A stretch of 34,650 nucleotides of DNA, from NCBI GenBank assembly GCA_000435835.1, contig FR883410.1:2125-36774 (forward strand), given 5' to 3'. This stretch comes from Clostridium sp. CAG:221 (GTDB taxonomy: Bacteria; Bacillota; Clostridia; Clostridiales; Clostridiaceae). The position numbers and the translations under genes were made by a program. The first letter of the stretch is position 1. Each line of letters starts with the position of its first letter. Below, piece by piece: positions 1-7,826 of this stretch. Under the pieces are notes generated by a model. The model saw only the letters and a program-made list of their open reading frames with translations. It was not told where the DNA came from and ran no database searches.

Positions 1-36
1 GGACACAGAGCTGCTGAATGCATAGCCAAAGCATAG
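1..36 (+). CDS. C-terminal tail of a truncated gene, perhaps a flavin-dependent oxidoreductase
   Basis: The first 11 codons read GHRAAECIAKA and end in TAG at 34-36; the rest lies outside the window. A Gly-x-Arg-Ala-Ala-x-x-Ile helix near the C-terminus is typical of FAD/NAD(P)-dependent oxidoreductases, where it closes the FAD domain. That is the only evidence, so the family is a guess. A strong hairpin follows the stop, consistent with a real gene end. It is transcribed toward the convergent thioesterase gene. Confidence 0.45.
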   Translation, partial: GHRAAECIAKA

Positions 37-64
37 ATTAGATAATGTAAAATTAAAAATGAAT

Positions 65-103
65 GAAGGGCTGTATCGAAAGTTATTTCGATACAGCCCC
101 TTC
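65..103. terminator. Bidirectional intrinsic terminator
   Basis: Left arm 65-81 and right arm 86-103 pair over about 17 bp (GGGCTGTATCG / CGATACAGCCC core, one bulged C) around a GTTA loop. It lies between the + strand gene ending at 36 and the - strand thioesterase stop at 104, so it can serve both. The T-run is weak on each side. Confidence 0.8.
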
Positions 104-853
104 TTATTCCCATTTTGAGACGAAAACAGTCAATTCTTTACCGTCTTTATCTTGGATATTACTTAATACTAATAAATTATCTTCATTTTTATGAATTTCA
201 CAGACACATTTAATTTCATCATTATAATAACATTCATGCTCAAATAGTATATCTATTTCTTTTAGCTCATATTCCTCTCTAATCTCCTGTGGAACACTAT
301 CCATAAACCATTGTACATACTTAACATTATTGACATGTTTATTGAAATCTATATCAGAATATCTAACCTTAAAATTGCTAACATATTCATTATTTTTTAC
401 TTTTTCTAGCCTTTCTAACCTGCCTATTAAGTTTTTGCCAGTGGAGCCCTTATCAACATTATAAGCTTTGTATTGATCATCAGTAATTTTTACAGCTCTT
501 CTCTTAACAATATCAATTAATAAGAATAATGCACTACCTTCTACTATCTTAATATTATTTTCATCATATATTTCATAAGTTCTTAAAGCATAAAATTTCT
601 TAAATTCTTCTGCAACAGTCTTTACTTTTATTTTTTCTTCATACTTTGGATATCTATTTATCTTTATATTATATTTATAAAATACCCATGTAAGATTTCT
701 TTCTGTTAAGTATTCCATTCCTACATTTAAGCTTTCTGCATGCTTATTTCCTACATCCCCCAAAAAATTCATTATGCTTTCTAATGTACAATTTAAGTTC
801 TTATCACATTCATAATAATGAATTTCATACATCTTTTCATAACTTATTCCCAT
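104..853 (-). CDS. Acyl-ACP thioesterase (double hot-dog fold)
   Basis: A 249-residue cytoplasmic enzyme of the acyl-ACP thioesterase family (plant FatA/FatB type), which hydrolyses acyl-ACP to release free fatty acids. The N-terminal hot-dog domain spans about 1-135 (motif GNKHAESLNVG near 35-45). The C-terminal domain carries the catalytic-type D-x-N-x-H at D169, N171, H173, followed by VNN, and an E-H-E-C segment near 207 that matches the Glu/Cys region of FatB. The length is normal for bacterial members. The ATG is preceded by AGAGGG about 8 nt upstream. It is a single gene, with the DUF1858 terminator just upstream of it. No substrate chain length can be read from the sequence. Confidence 0.9.
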   Translation of the reverse strand: MGISYEKMYEIHYYECDKNLNCTLESIMNFLGDVGNKHAESLNVGMEYLTERNLTWVFYKYNIKINRYPKYEEKIKVKTVAEEFKKFYALRTYEIYDENNIKIVEGSALFLLIDIVKRRAVKITDDQYKAYNVDKGSTGKNLIGRLERLEKVKNNEYVSNFKVRYSDIDFNKHVNNVKYVQWFMDSVPQEIREEYELKEIDILFEHECYYNDEIKCVCEIHKNEDNLLVLSNIQDKDGKELTVFVSKWE

Positions 854-896
854 AATTCTACCCTCTTTCTCATAGTATTTATTTTAGAAGTATAAA

Positions 897-926
897 AATA
901 GGTATAGATTTATATCTACACCTATT
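897..926 (-). terminator. Intrinsic terminator of the DUF1858 gene
   Basis: A 13-bp stem (897-909 with 914-926, one G-U pair on the - strand) with a 4-nt loop is followed on the - strand by a T-rich run. It lies 11 nt past the DUF1858 stop codon and separates it from the thioesterase gene. Confidence 0.75.
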
Positions 927-937
927 CCTTTATTTAT

Positions 938-1120
938 TTATTTGTTTAATTTTGCTAACAGCTCTTCTATATCAAGTCCATGAACTAATGCAGCTTCTTC
1001 AACTGTTTCCATTTGTGCAGATGGGCATCCAACACATCCCATACCAGCTGATGCTAAAACTTCTATTTTCTCAGGATAATTCTTTACAATTTCACCGATT
1101 GTCATATCCTTAGTAATCAT
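938..1120 (-). CDS. DUF1858 domain protein with CxxC motif
   Basis: A 60-residue protein that is one DUF1858 domain and nothing else. This small all-helical domain also occurs at the N-terminus of ScdA/RIC-type and hybrid-cluster-associated proteins. The signature GMGCVGCPSAQMETVEEAA is present, with both cysteines of CVGC at the tip of a loop, as expected for a redox-active or metal-binding pair. No biochemical role is established. RBS AGGAAG precedes ATG. It has its own promoter (1163-1191) and terminator, so it appears to be monocistronic. A second, diverged copy lies upstream at 1242-1448. Confidence 0.85.
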   Translation of the reverse strand: MITKDMTIGEIVKNYPEKIEVLASAGMGCVGCPSAQMETVEEAALVHGLDIEELLAKLNK

Positions 1121-1162
1121 TTTCTCACTTCCTTTAGTAGCATTTTTTATATAACTGTATAT

Positions 1163-1191
1163 ATTTTACATAATATAAAATTTATTTTCAA
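1163..1191 (-). promoter_or_regulatory. Sigma-A promoter of the DUF1858 gene
   Basis: On the - strand, -35 TTGAAA (1186-1191), exactly 17 nt, then -10 TAAAAT (1163-1168). This puts the start site roughly 35 nt before the ATG at 1120. Confidence 0.7.
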
Positions 1192-1241
1192 TATTTTCCA
1201 AATATTATATTAAAATAATATTTTAACTACTAAACTAAATA

Positions 1242-1448
1242 CTAATATAGACCACTATTATTACCATTATTATTTACATCATTTAAAATATTATCTACAT
1301 TTATTCCATATCTTATAGAAACATCTTCTACTGATGACAATTGATTTTCTGTATTACCATAGCAAGGTATACCATAACTATTGAATATATCAATTGCACT
1401 TGGATTTTCCGCTAAAATTTGACTTATAGTACTATTTTTATCAACCAC
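1242..1448 (-). CDS. DUF1858 domain protein, diverged paralogue with a single cysteine
   Basis: A 68-residue DUF1858 protein. The fold-defining residues match the downstream copy (STISQILAENPSAIDIFNSYG versus the MTIGEIVKNYPEKIEVLASAG equivalent), but the CVGC loop has become PCYGN, so only one cysteine remains. The C-terminus ends in an Asn-rich tail (NNNGNNSG). The start is GTG at 1448, chosen because AGAGGTGA sits 4-11 nt upstream and no in-frame ATG fits. It follows purA by 59 nt with no clear terminator, so it may be read through from purA. Function unknown; loss of the second Cys argues against the same redox chemistry as the neighbour. Confidence 0.75.
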   Translation of the reverse strand: MVDKNSTISQILAENPSAIDIFNSYGIPCYGNTENQLSSVEDVSIRYGINVDNILNDVNNNGNNSGLY

Positions 1449-1507
1449 AAAGAATCACCTCTAACTTTTTTATATTTATAGGCTTTCCTTTATGGTTGAT
1501 ATTTATA

Positions 1508-2794
1508 CTATATTTCTTTTACTCTTATAGTTTGACTTCTCTTTGGACCAACAGATACTATTGATATTCTTGTATCCGTTAATTCTTCAATTCTATTTAA
1601 GTATTTTTTTGCATTTTCATGAAGCTCATCAAAAGATCTAGCATTAGCTACTGATTCATCCCATCCATCAAATTCTTCATAAATAGGTTCACATTTTGCT
1701 AAATCCTCTAAGCTTGCTGGGAAATAATCTATTACTTCACCATTAAACTTATAACCAGTACATACCTTTACTTTATCTAATCCAGCTAATGTATCAATTT
1801 TTGTTACAACTAAAGATGTTAATCCACTAACTCTTACAGCTGTCTTTAATATAACTAGATCTAACCATCCACATCTTCTTGAACGACCAGTAGTTACACC
1901 ATATTCATGACCTTTTTCTCTAATCCATTCACCAGTTTCATTTTCTAATTCTGTAGGGAAAGGTCCTTTTCCAACTCTTGTAGTATATGCCTTAGCAATA
2001 CCTACACTATTAGTTATCATATTAGGGCCTATACCAACACCACTTGCTACTCCCCCTGCAGTTGTATTAGAAGAAGTTACATATGGATATGTTCCATAAT
2101 CAATATCTAAAAGCATTCCTTGTGCACCTTCAAATAATACATTTTTATCTTCTTTTATCTTGTTATAAACTACTACTGAAGTATCTTGTACAAAAGGTGC
2201 TATTTTTTCAGCATATTTGCTATATTCTCTATGAATTTCTTCAAAATCTAATGCTTCTCCACCTAATACTTGTGTTATATATTTATTTTTTGCTTCTAAA
2301 TTACTTCTTAGCTTTTCTTCAAAAACTTCTTTATTTATTAAGTCACAAACTCTTATACCGCTTCTTTCAAACTTATCAGTATAACAAGGACCTATTCCTT
2401 TTCCTGTTGTTCCTATATCATTCTTTCCTCTTGCAAGTTCTTTTAGTTTATCTAGAACCTTATGGTATGGCATTATTATGTGAGCTCTATCACTTATAAC
2501 TAATTTTTCTGGTGTTACTCTTACGCCTTCTTTTTCTAGATATTCTATTTCATCAAATAAAGCTACTGGATCTACTACTACTCCATTACCTATTACATTT
2601 AATTTTTCATCATGTAATATTCCTGAAGGTATTAAATGAAGTTTATATTGCCTATCTTCAACTTCTACAGTATGCCCTGCATTATTTCCACCTTGATATC
2701 TGACTATTACTTCAGCCTCTTCTGCTAAATAATCTGTCATTTTTCCTTTTCCTTCGTCGCCCCATTGAGCTCCTAAAACAATAAATGCTGACAT
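1508..2794 (-). CDS. purA: Adenylosuccinate synthetase
   Basis: A 428-residue enzyme catalysing GTP-dependent condensation of IMP with aspartate, the first committed step from IMP to AMP. Seen: the N-terminal P-loop-like GDEGKGKMTD with its catalytic Asp, GGNNAGHTV with the catalytic His (about residue 41), the IMP-binding segment GTTGKGIGP, the switch region TTAGGVASGVG, and the GTP-binding TKIDTLAGLD near the C-terminus. Length is standard for bacteria. The ATG has a very strong RBS (AGGGAGG, 9 nt upstream). It is transcribed from its own promoter with a candidate PurR operator (2897-2935). The neighbours are not purine genes, which is usual for clostridial purA. Confidence 0.98.
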   Translation of the reverse strand: MSAFIVLGAQWGDEGKGKMTDYLAEEAEVIVRYQGGNNAGHTVEVEDRQYKLHLIPSGILHDEKLNVIGNGVVVDPVALFDEIEYLEKEGVRVTPEKLVISDRAHIIMPYHKVLDKLKELARGKNDIGTTGKGIGPCYTDKFERSGIRVCDLINKEVFEEKLRSNLEAKNKYITQVLGGEALDFEEIHREYSKYAEKIAPFVQDTSVVVYNKIKEDKNVLFEGAQGMLLDIDYGTYPYVTSSNTTAGGVASGVGIGPNMITNSVGIAKAYTTRVGKGPFPTELENETGEWIREKGHEYGVTTGRSRRCGWLDLVILKTAVRVSGLTSLVVTKIDTLAGLDKVKVCTGYKFNGEVIDYFPASLEDLAKCEPIYEEFDGWDESVANARSFDELHENAKKYLNRIEELTDTRISIVSVGPKRSQTIRVKEI

Positions 2795-2860
2795 AACATC
2801 TGCCTCCCTTTTAAAAATATTGCCTTATTTTATAACTTTTTAATAATCTCTTACCTATCC

Positions 2861-2889
2861 ATACTATCAAAGTAATTATAAACTTTCAA
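2861..2889 (-). promoter_or_regulatory. Sigma-A promoter of purA
   Basis: On the - strand, -35 TTGAAA (2884-2889), 17 nt, -10 TAGTAT (2861-2866). The expected start lies about 60 nt before the purA ATG. Confidence 0.75.
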
Positions 2890-2892
2890 GAT

Positions 2893-2936
2893 TTTTGCGA
2901 ATATTTATTTGCTTTGAAAAATTATAATTCGTTAGG
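2893..2936 (-). promoter_or_regulatory. Candidate PurR operator upstream of purA (inverted CGAA boxes)
   Basis: Two inverted half sites, CGAA at 2898-2901 and TTCG at 2928-2931, are separated by 26 nt and flanked by AT-rich sequence (GCGAATATTTAT facing ATTATAATTCGT). They lie directly upstream of the purA -35. Bacillus-type PurR binds paired inverted PurBoxes with a CGAA core whose arms lie 16-17 nt apart; counting the arm ends, core-to-core spacing is close to that seen here. Assignment is by inference only. Confidence 0.45.
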
Positions 2937-3034
2937 CATTGTTTATATACGTGTTAATTTTATACTTTTATTTTAAATATTAAATTTTTCTTTTGTTTTC
3001 ACGAATTTTACATTTTTACTGCCCTAAATAAAAA

Positions 3035-3060
3035 AATGAGCTAGATAGCACTAACTCATT
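3035..3060 (-). terminator. Intrinsic terminator of proC
   Basis: AATGAGTTAG (3051-3060) pairs with CTAGCTCATT (3035-3044), one G-U, around a 6-nt loop, followed on the - strand by seven Ts. The 5' arm overlaps the proC stop codon. Confidence 0.85.
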
Positions 3061-3862
3061 ACATTGTTTTTGATTTCTCTGCACACTTTTCTACAGCACT
3101 GATGACTGCATTTCTAAAGCCATTCCTCTCAAGCTCTAAAACTGCATCAATAGTTGTTCCTCCTGGTGAGCAAACAGAATCCTTAAGTTCTCCTGGATGC
3201 TTTCCTGTCTCTAATGCTAATTTAGCAGATCCTAATATGCTTTGTTCTGCTAGCTTATATGCCTTAGCCCTTGGTATTCCTAGTTTAACTCCTGCATCAG
3301 CCATTGCTTCTATAAACATAAATACATATGCTGGTGATGATCCACATAGAGCAATAAAGGCATGGAAATCTTTTTCTTCTAATAATTCATATTTACCAAA
3401 ATAATTAAATAAAGAACAAACTTCTTCTAGTTCTTCCTTATGAATATTTTTATTCTTACATATAGCTGACATACCTTCACCAACTAAAGCTGGTGTATTA
3501 GGCATAGTCCTTATTAATTTTACCTCAAATCCAAAATACTCTTCTATTTGCTCAATAGTAACACCAGCTGCAATAGATACAATTATTGCTTCCTTGCTTA
3601 CTACATCTCTGATTTCTGCTATAACTTCCTGAAAGAAGTGAGGCTTCACTGCTAAAAATATAATATTGGCTTTTGCTGCTACTTCTTTATTATCATTAGT
3701 TGATTTTACTTCAAATTCTTTCTCTAGCGCTTCTTTAGATGCTTCTGTTTTAGCTGAAACAATTATATTTTCTTTTTTTATTTCTCCACTACTTATAAGT
3801 GATCCTAACATAGCTTTCCCCATGTTTCCGCATCCTATAAAACCAATTATCTTATTTATCAT
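3059..3862 (-). CDS. proC: Pyrroline-5-carboxylate reductase
   Basis: A 267-residue NAD(P)H-dependent enzyme that reduces 1-pyrroline-5-carboxylate to L-proline, the last step of proline synthesis. The N-terminal Rossmann motif GFIGCGNMG is intact, as are AVKPHFF and MPNTPALVGEG. The C-terminal dimerisation helix region has the family signature, reading LKDSVCSPGGTTIDAVLELE. The reading frame opens four codons earlier at a GTG, but that GTG is part of the Shine-Dalgarno sequence AGAGGTG; the ATG at 3862 lies 9 nt after it and gives the usual MINKIIGFIG start. It follows dnaB by 21 nt and is probably co-transcribed with it. Confidence 0.95.
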   Translation of the reverse strand: MINKIIGFIGCGNMGKAMLGSLISSGEIKKENIIVSAKTEASKEALEKEFEVKSTNDNKEVAAKANIIFLAVKPHFFQEVIAEIRDVVSKEAIIVSIAAGVTIEQIEEYFGFEVKLIRTMPNTPALVGEGMSAICKNKNIHKEELEEVCSLFNYFGKYELLEEKDFHAFIALCGSSPAYVFMFIEAMADAGVKLGIPRAKAYKLAEQSILGSAKLALETGKHPGELKDSVCSPGGTTIDAVLELERNGFRNAVISAVEKCAEKSKTM

Positions 3863-3883
3863 AAAAATCCACACCTCTTCATT

Positions 3884-5221
3884 TTATTCTGTATGAACTA
3901 AATCTAAATCTGCAAATTTAGAGTGAGCTCCAATCCATGCCATTTTAACTGTTCCAACTGGGCCGTTTCTTTGCTTAGCTATAATACATTCACCAATATT
4001 CTTTTCTTCAGTTTCTTTATTATAATATTCATCTCTATATAAGAACATAACAACATCGGCATCCTGCTCAATTGATCCTGACTCTCTTAAGTCAGAAAGC
4101 ATAGGTCTATGGTCAGCTCTCTGCTCTGGCGCACGAGATAGCTGTGACAGTGCTATTACTGGACATTCCATTTCCTTAGCCAGTGCCTTAATGGATCTAG
4201 AAATTTCAGATACTTCTTGTTGTCTATTGTCATTACCTGAACTACCAGACATAAGTTGTAAGTAGTCTATAAGAATCATATCAATTCCATGCTCCATCTT
4301 AATCTTTCTACATTTAGATCTCATTTCCATAACTGTAATACCAGCTGTATCATCTATGTAAATTTTAGCTTTTGAAAGTGGTCCTGTTGCACGGGCAATT
4401 CTTTCCCAATCATCATCATCTAAATTACCTGTTCTAAGCTTTAGCATATCAACATTGGCTTGAGAACATAAAAGCTTATAAGCCAATTGTTCCTTAGACA
4501 TTTCCAGTGAAAATATTACTACGCTTTTTCCTTCTTTTAATGCTGCATTTTCTGCAATATTCAATGAAAATGTAGTTTTTCCCATAGAAGGTCTCGCTGC
4601 AATAAGAACCATATCCCCTTTTTGGAACCCTGAAGTCTTGGCATCTAAATCTTTTATCCCTGAACCAACTCCAGTTATTTCTCCCTTATTATTAAACAGC
4701 CTTTCTATTTCTAAGAATCCTCTTTCCAAAACTGCTGAAAGTGGTTCATATTCTTTCGAATCTTTATTTTCTGCTAAATCAAAAATTTTCTTTTGGGCAA
4801 TATCTATTACTTTTTCAACATCACCGCCATTATTATAGCTTTCTTCTATAATAGCTGTAGACGTCTTTATAAGTTTTCTTAAAGTAGATTTTTCTTCAAC
4901 AATCTTTATATATGAACTTAAATTAGCTGTAGTTGGTACAGATGCACTAAGCTCTGATATATATGTAACTCCACCAGCTTTCTCTAACATATCCGCTGAT
5001 TTAAGATGCTCTAATAATGTAACTAGATCCACAGCCATATCTTTTGCGTACATTTCTCTAATGGCCTTATATATGACCTTATGTCCATCTCTATAAAAGT
5101 CTTCTTCTTCTAGCTTTTCAAATACCTTTGCTATAGCTGTCTTGTCAATTAACATTGCTCCAATAACAGACTGCTCTGCTTCGATACTTTGCGGCAAGCT
5201 TCTCATCATAGGTGCGTCCAT
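3884..5221 (-). CDS. dnaB: Replicative DNA helicase DnaB
   Basis: A 445-residue hexameric 5'-3' helicase that unwinds the fork and recruits primase. The N-terminal primase-interacting domain (about 10-110, PQSIEAEQSVIGAML) is followed by a linker and the RecA-like ATPase domain. Walker A ARPSMGKTT lies near 209-217, Walker B is MILIDYLQLM, and the arginine-finger region is KQRNGPVG. Reading could begin 13 codons upstream, but a strong GGAGGGAGG lies 7 nt before the ATG at 5221 (MDAPMMRSLPQ), which is the better start. It is followed closely by proC. Upstream, 5222-5340 is AT-rich with TATAAT-like hexamers but no convincing -35. Confidence 0.97.
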   Translation of the reverse strand: MDAPMMRSLPQSIEAEQSVIGAMLIDKTAIAKVFEKLEEEDFYRDGHKVIYKAIREMYAKDMAVDLVTLLEHLKSADMLEKAGGVTYISELSASVPTTANLSSYIKIVEEKSTLRKLIKTSTAIIEESYNNGGDVEKVIDIAQKKIFDLAENKDSKEYEPLSAVLERGFLEIERLFNNKGEITGVGSGIKDLDAKTSGFQKGDMVLIAARPSMGKTTFSLNIAENAALKEGKSVVIFSLEMSKEQLAYKLLCSQANVDMLKLRTGNLDDDDWERIARATGPLSKAKIYIDDTAGITVMEMRSKCRKIKMEHGIDMILIDYLQLMSGSSGNDNRQQEVSEISRSIKALAKEMECPVIALSQLSRAPEQRADHRPMLSDLRESGSIEQDADVVMFLYRDEYYNKETEEKNIGECIIAKQRNGPVGTVKMAWIGAHSKFADLDLVHTE

Positions 5222-5341
5222 AAAGCATTCCTCCCTCCAAATATTTTTTTGCAATAACACTATTATATAATATTATACTTTCATTTTATATATAAACTTT
5301 TTTACCTAAATTCATCATTCTTAACTCATAATTTTTGAATA

Positions 5342-5370
5342 AAAAAACGAAGCATTAAGCTTCGTTTTTT
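5342..5370 (-). terminator. Intrinsic terminator of lonC
   Basis: Stem AAAAAACGAAGC (5342-5353) with GCTTCGTTTTTT (5359-5370) around a 5-nt loop. It overlaps the lonC stop and gives a T-run on the - strand, separating lonC from dnaB. Confidence 0.9.
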
Positions 5371-7261
5371 ATTCAAACACTATTTCCATAAGCTCTTCAA
5401 TGTCGCTTACTGCTCTTACTTCTATATCATTAAGTCCAAGTGGAATTTCTTTTTCATTATCCTTTGGTACAAGAACAAGCTTAATTCCCTTTCTTCTTGC
5501 GCCATAAATTTTTTCAAAGATTCCTCCTACAGGCTTAACCTTTCCTCTTAAAGAAATTTCACCAGTGATAGCTACATCCTGACGTATCTTTCTATTTAAA
5601 AGAGCACTGATGATACAAATAGTAATTGCTGCTCCTGCTGAAGGTCCATCTATTTGTCCTCCACCAATAACATTAACATGTATATCATATTCCTTAATAT
5701 CTTTATCTGTTATCTTTCTAATAACTGATGCAGCATTAAATACTGAGTCTTTTGCCATAGAACCAGCTGTATCATTAAACTTAATTGTACCAGCACCTTT
5801 TTTCTTAGCATGGAATACAGTTGCTTCTATTTCTATTGTAGAACCAAGGAATCCACTTACACCTAAACCATAAACGTGGCCTACTTCTCCACTTTCAAGA
5901 TTTTTTAATATTTCAAAAGGAGTATATCTTCCTATAGATATTACTTCTTCAACATCTCTTAAAGAAATTACTTTTTTGTCTACTTCTTCTTTATTATATA
6001 ATGAGTATCCATAAGCATCTGATAATATATTTACAGCTTTTCTACCTTCAATGGTATATTGACTTATTAAATGTGCTACACCATCTTCTAATGTTACCTC
6101 AAGCTTCTTAGCTGCATTATTTACTATTCCTTCAATGTCCTTTGATGATAATGGTTCAAAATATACTTCTGTACATCTTGATCTTAAAGCCGGATTGATT
6201 TGTCCTGGTTCCCTAGTTGTTGCCCCAATTAATACAAAGTCTGCTGGAGCTCCATTATCAAATAAGTACTTTATATATTTAGGAATGTTCTCATCATCTG
6301 GATCATAGTAAGATGATGAAAACTCAACTCTCTTATCTTCTAAAACTTTTAAAAGCTTATTTTGTAGAATATCATCTAATTCTCCAATTTCATCAATGAA
6401 TAATACTCCACCATGAGCTTCTGTAACTAATCCTGTCTTTGGCTCTGGTACTCCTATTTCAGCTAGATCTCTCTTGCTTCCTTGATAAATTGGATCATGT
6501 ACTGAACCTAAAAGTGGATTTGTTATTTCTCTTGGATCCCATCTTAAAGTAGTACCATCAACTTCAACAAATTTTGAATCTTCATCAAAAGGAGTAGCTT
6601 TTAATTTTTTTGCTTCTTCTAAGGCAAGTCTTGCAGCTGATGTCTTTCCTACCCCCGGTGGACCATATAAAATTATATGTTGTGGATAAGGTGATGCCAT
6701 CTTAGATAAAAGTGACTTAATGGCTCTTTCTTGGCCTACTATTTCTTCAAATGTTTCAGGTCTTAAAAGAGACATTACATTTTTATTTATCTTCTTAGCA
6801 TCTAATGCTTCTAGCTTTTCAAGCTTACTATTAGTTTTTGAGTTTTCAATGCCTTTTTGCTTCTTCATAATAGATAACTTTAATTCATCCATAAATTTAT
6901 CTTGTCTCTCAGCTAAGGCCCTTTCAACTTCCACTTCAATTTTATTTTGAACATACTTTTTAGCAATATTTTCTGATATCCAATATACTACATCTTCTAA
7001 AACATCTACTGCTTCACTATCATTTGGAACTACCTTAGCTCCATTTCCATCTGATGCAATAACATTTAGTGCATATATTCTCTCATTTATGTCTGTGGAA
7101 TTAATATATTTCTGTAATTTAAATCTTACTGTTCTTGCTCTTATTGCCCCTTCATCAAGAACATTTTTTAATATATCAAAAAGTACATTTACTTTTGCTT
7201 CTAAAGGTAAATCACTTTCTAATATATTTTTAAAATCTAATTTTTCATTAAATGAATTCAA
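5369..7261 (-). CDS. lonC: LonC, sporulation-lineage ATP-dependent Lon-type protease
   Basis: A 630-residue Lon-family serine protease of the LonC subtype, which is restricted to endospore-forming Firmicutes and lacks the long LonA N-domain. A charged, helical N-terminal region (1-165) precedes an AAA+ domain with Walker A GPPGVGKTS (200-208) and Walker B VLFIDEIGEL. The C-terminal protease domain has catalytic Ser541 in DGPSAGAA and Lys584 in PVGGIFEK; their 43-residue spacing equals that of the E. coli Lon dyad. Everything needed for activity is present. RBS AAGGAGG lies 11 nt before ATG. It follows rplI by 12 nt and is probably in the gdpP-rplI-lonC transcript. Role in sporulation is inferred from phyletic distribution only. 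Confidence 0.9.
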   Translation of the reverse strand: MNSFNEKLDFKNILESDLPLEAKVNVLFDILKNVLDEGAIRARTVRFKLQKYINSTDINERIYALNVIASDGNGAKVVPNDSEAVDVLEDVVYWISENIAKKYVQNKIEVEVERALAERQDKFMDELKLSIMKKQKGIENSKTNSKLEKLEALDAKKINKNVMSLLRPETFEEIVGQERAIKSLLSKMASPYPQHIILYGPPGVGKTSAARLALEEAKKLKATPFDEDSKFVEVDGTTLRWDPREITNPLLGSVHDPIYQGSKRDLAEIGVPEPKTGLVTEAHGGVLFIDEIGELDDILQNKLLKVLEDKRVEFSSSYYDPDDENIPKYIKYLFDNGAPADFVLIGATTREPGQINPALRSRCTEVYFEPLSSKDIEGIVNNAAKKLEVTLEDGVAHLISQYTIEGRKAVNILSDAYGYSLYNKEEVDKKVISLRDVEEVISIGRYTPFEILKNLESGEVGHVYGLGVSGFLGSTIEIEATVFHAKKKGAGTIKFNDTAGSMAKDSVFNAASVIRKITDKDIKEYDIHVNVIGGGQIDGPSAGAAITICIISALLNRKIRQDVAITGEISLRGKVKPVGGIFEKIYGARRKGIKLVLVPKDNEKEIPLGLNDIEVRAVSDIEELMEIVFE

Positions 7262-7273
7262 ATTTAGTCCTCC

Positions 7274-7720
7274 TTATTGTTTAGGAACAATAACAACCTT
7301 CATCTTTGTTGAAACTTCAGGATATAGTTTAACCTCAACATCATATCCTCCAGCAACTTTTATTGTACCTATAACAACTTTCTTCTTATCTATTGATAAA
7401 TTGAATTTGCTATTTATAGCTTCTGCAACATCTTTGTTAGTTATTGCACCAAATAATCTTCCGCCATCTCCTGCTTTAGCTTCAATAGTAACTTCCTTAC
7501 CTTTTAATTCAGCTGCTAATTTTTGAGCTTCTTCTAATTCTGCAAGTTTTTTCTTTCTTTCATTTTCTTTCTTAGCATTAAGAACATGTAATTCATTAGC
7601 AGTTGCTTCCGTAGCTAATTTTTTAGGAAATAGATAATTTCTTGCATATCCATCTGATGCTTCTATAACATCACCTTTTTTACCTAATTTTTTAACGTCT
7701 TGTAATAATATAACTTTCAT
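7274..7720 (-). CDS. rplI: 50S ribosomal protein L9
   Basis: A 148-residue two-domain ribosomal protein. The N-terminal rRNA-binding domain MKVILLQDVKKLGKKGD, with the family signature G-x-x-x-x-V-x-x-G-Y-A-R-N-Y-L-x-P, is complete. It is followed by the long connecting helix (AKKENERKKKLAELEEAQKL) and the C-terminal domain. An in-frame GTG three codons upstream is inside the Shine-Dalgarno AGGTG, so the ATG at 7720 is preferred and gives the canonical L9 N-terminus. It sits between gdpP and lonC, a common clostridial arrangement. Confidence 0.97.
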   Translation of the reverse strand: MKVILLQDVKKLGKKGDVIEASDGYARNYLFPKKLATEATANELHVLNAKKENERKKKLAELEEAQKLAAELKGKEVTIEAKAGDGGRLFGAITNKDVAEAINSKFNLSIDKKKVVIGTIKVAGGYDVEVKLYPEVSTKMKVVIVPKQ

Positions 7721-7826
7721 ATTATGCACCTATCCTTTAAAGTTTTATTCTTTATTGTCTTCTTATTATAATTATATCTATATTTTACTATTTATTAAGG
7801 TCTCTATGTTAAAATAATAAAGTTTT

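Noticed and set aside
1200..1228. A/T-only inverted repeat as terminator of the 1242-1448 gene
   Set aside because: The stem has no G-C pairs and would be very weak; it overlaps the region just upstream of the next promoter. Left uncalled.
2083..2703. Leu/Tyr-rich open frames on the + strand opposite purA
   Set aside because: They are antisense shadows of purA, with no Shine-Dalgarno and no family resemblance; low-GC codon use makes long opposite frames common.
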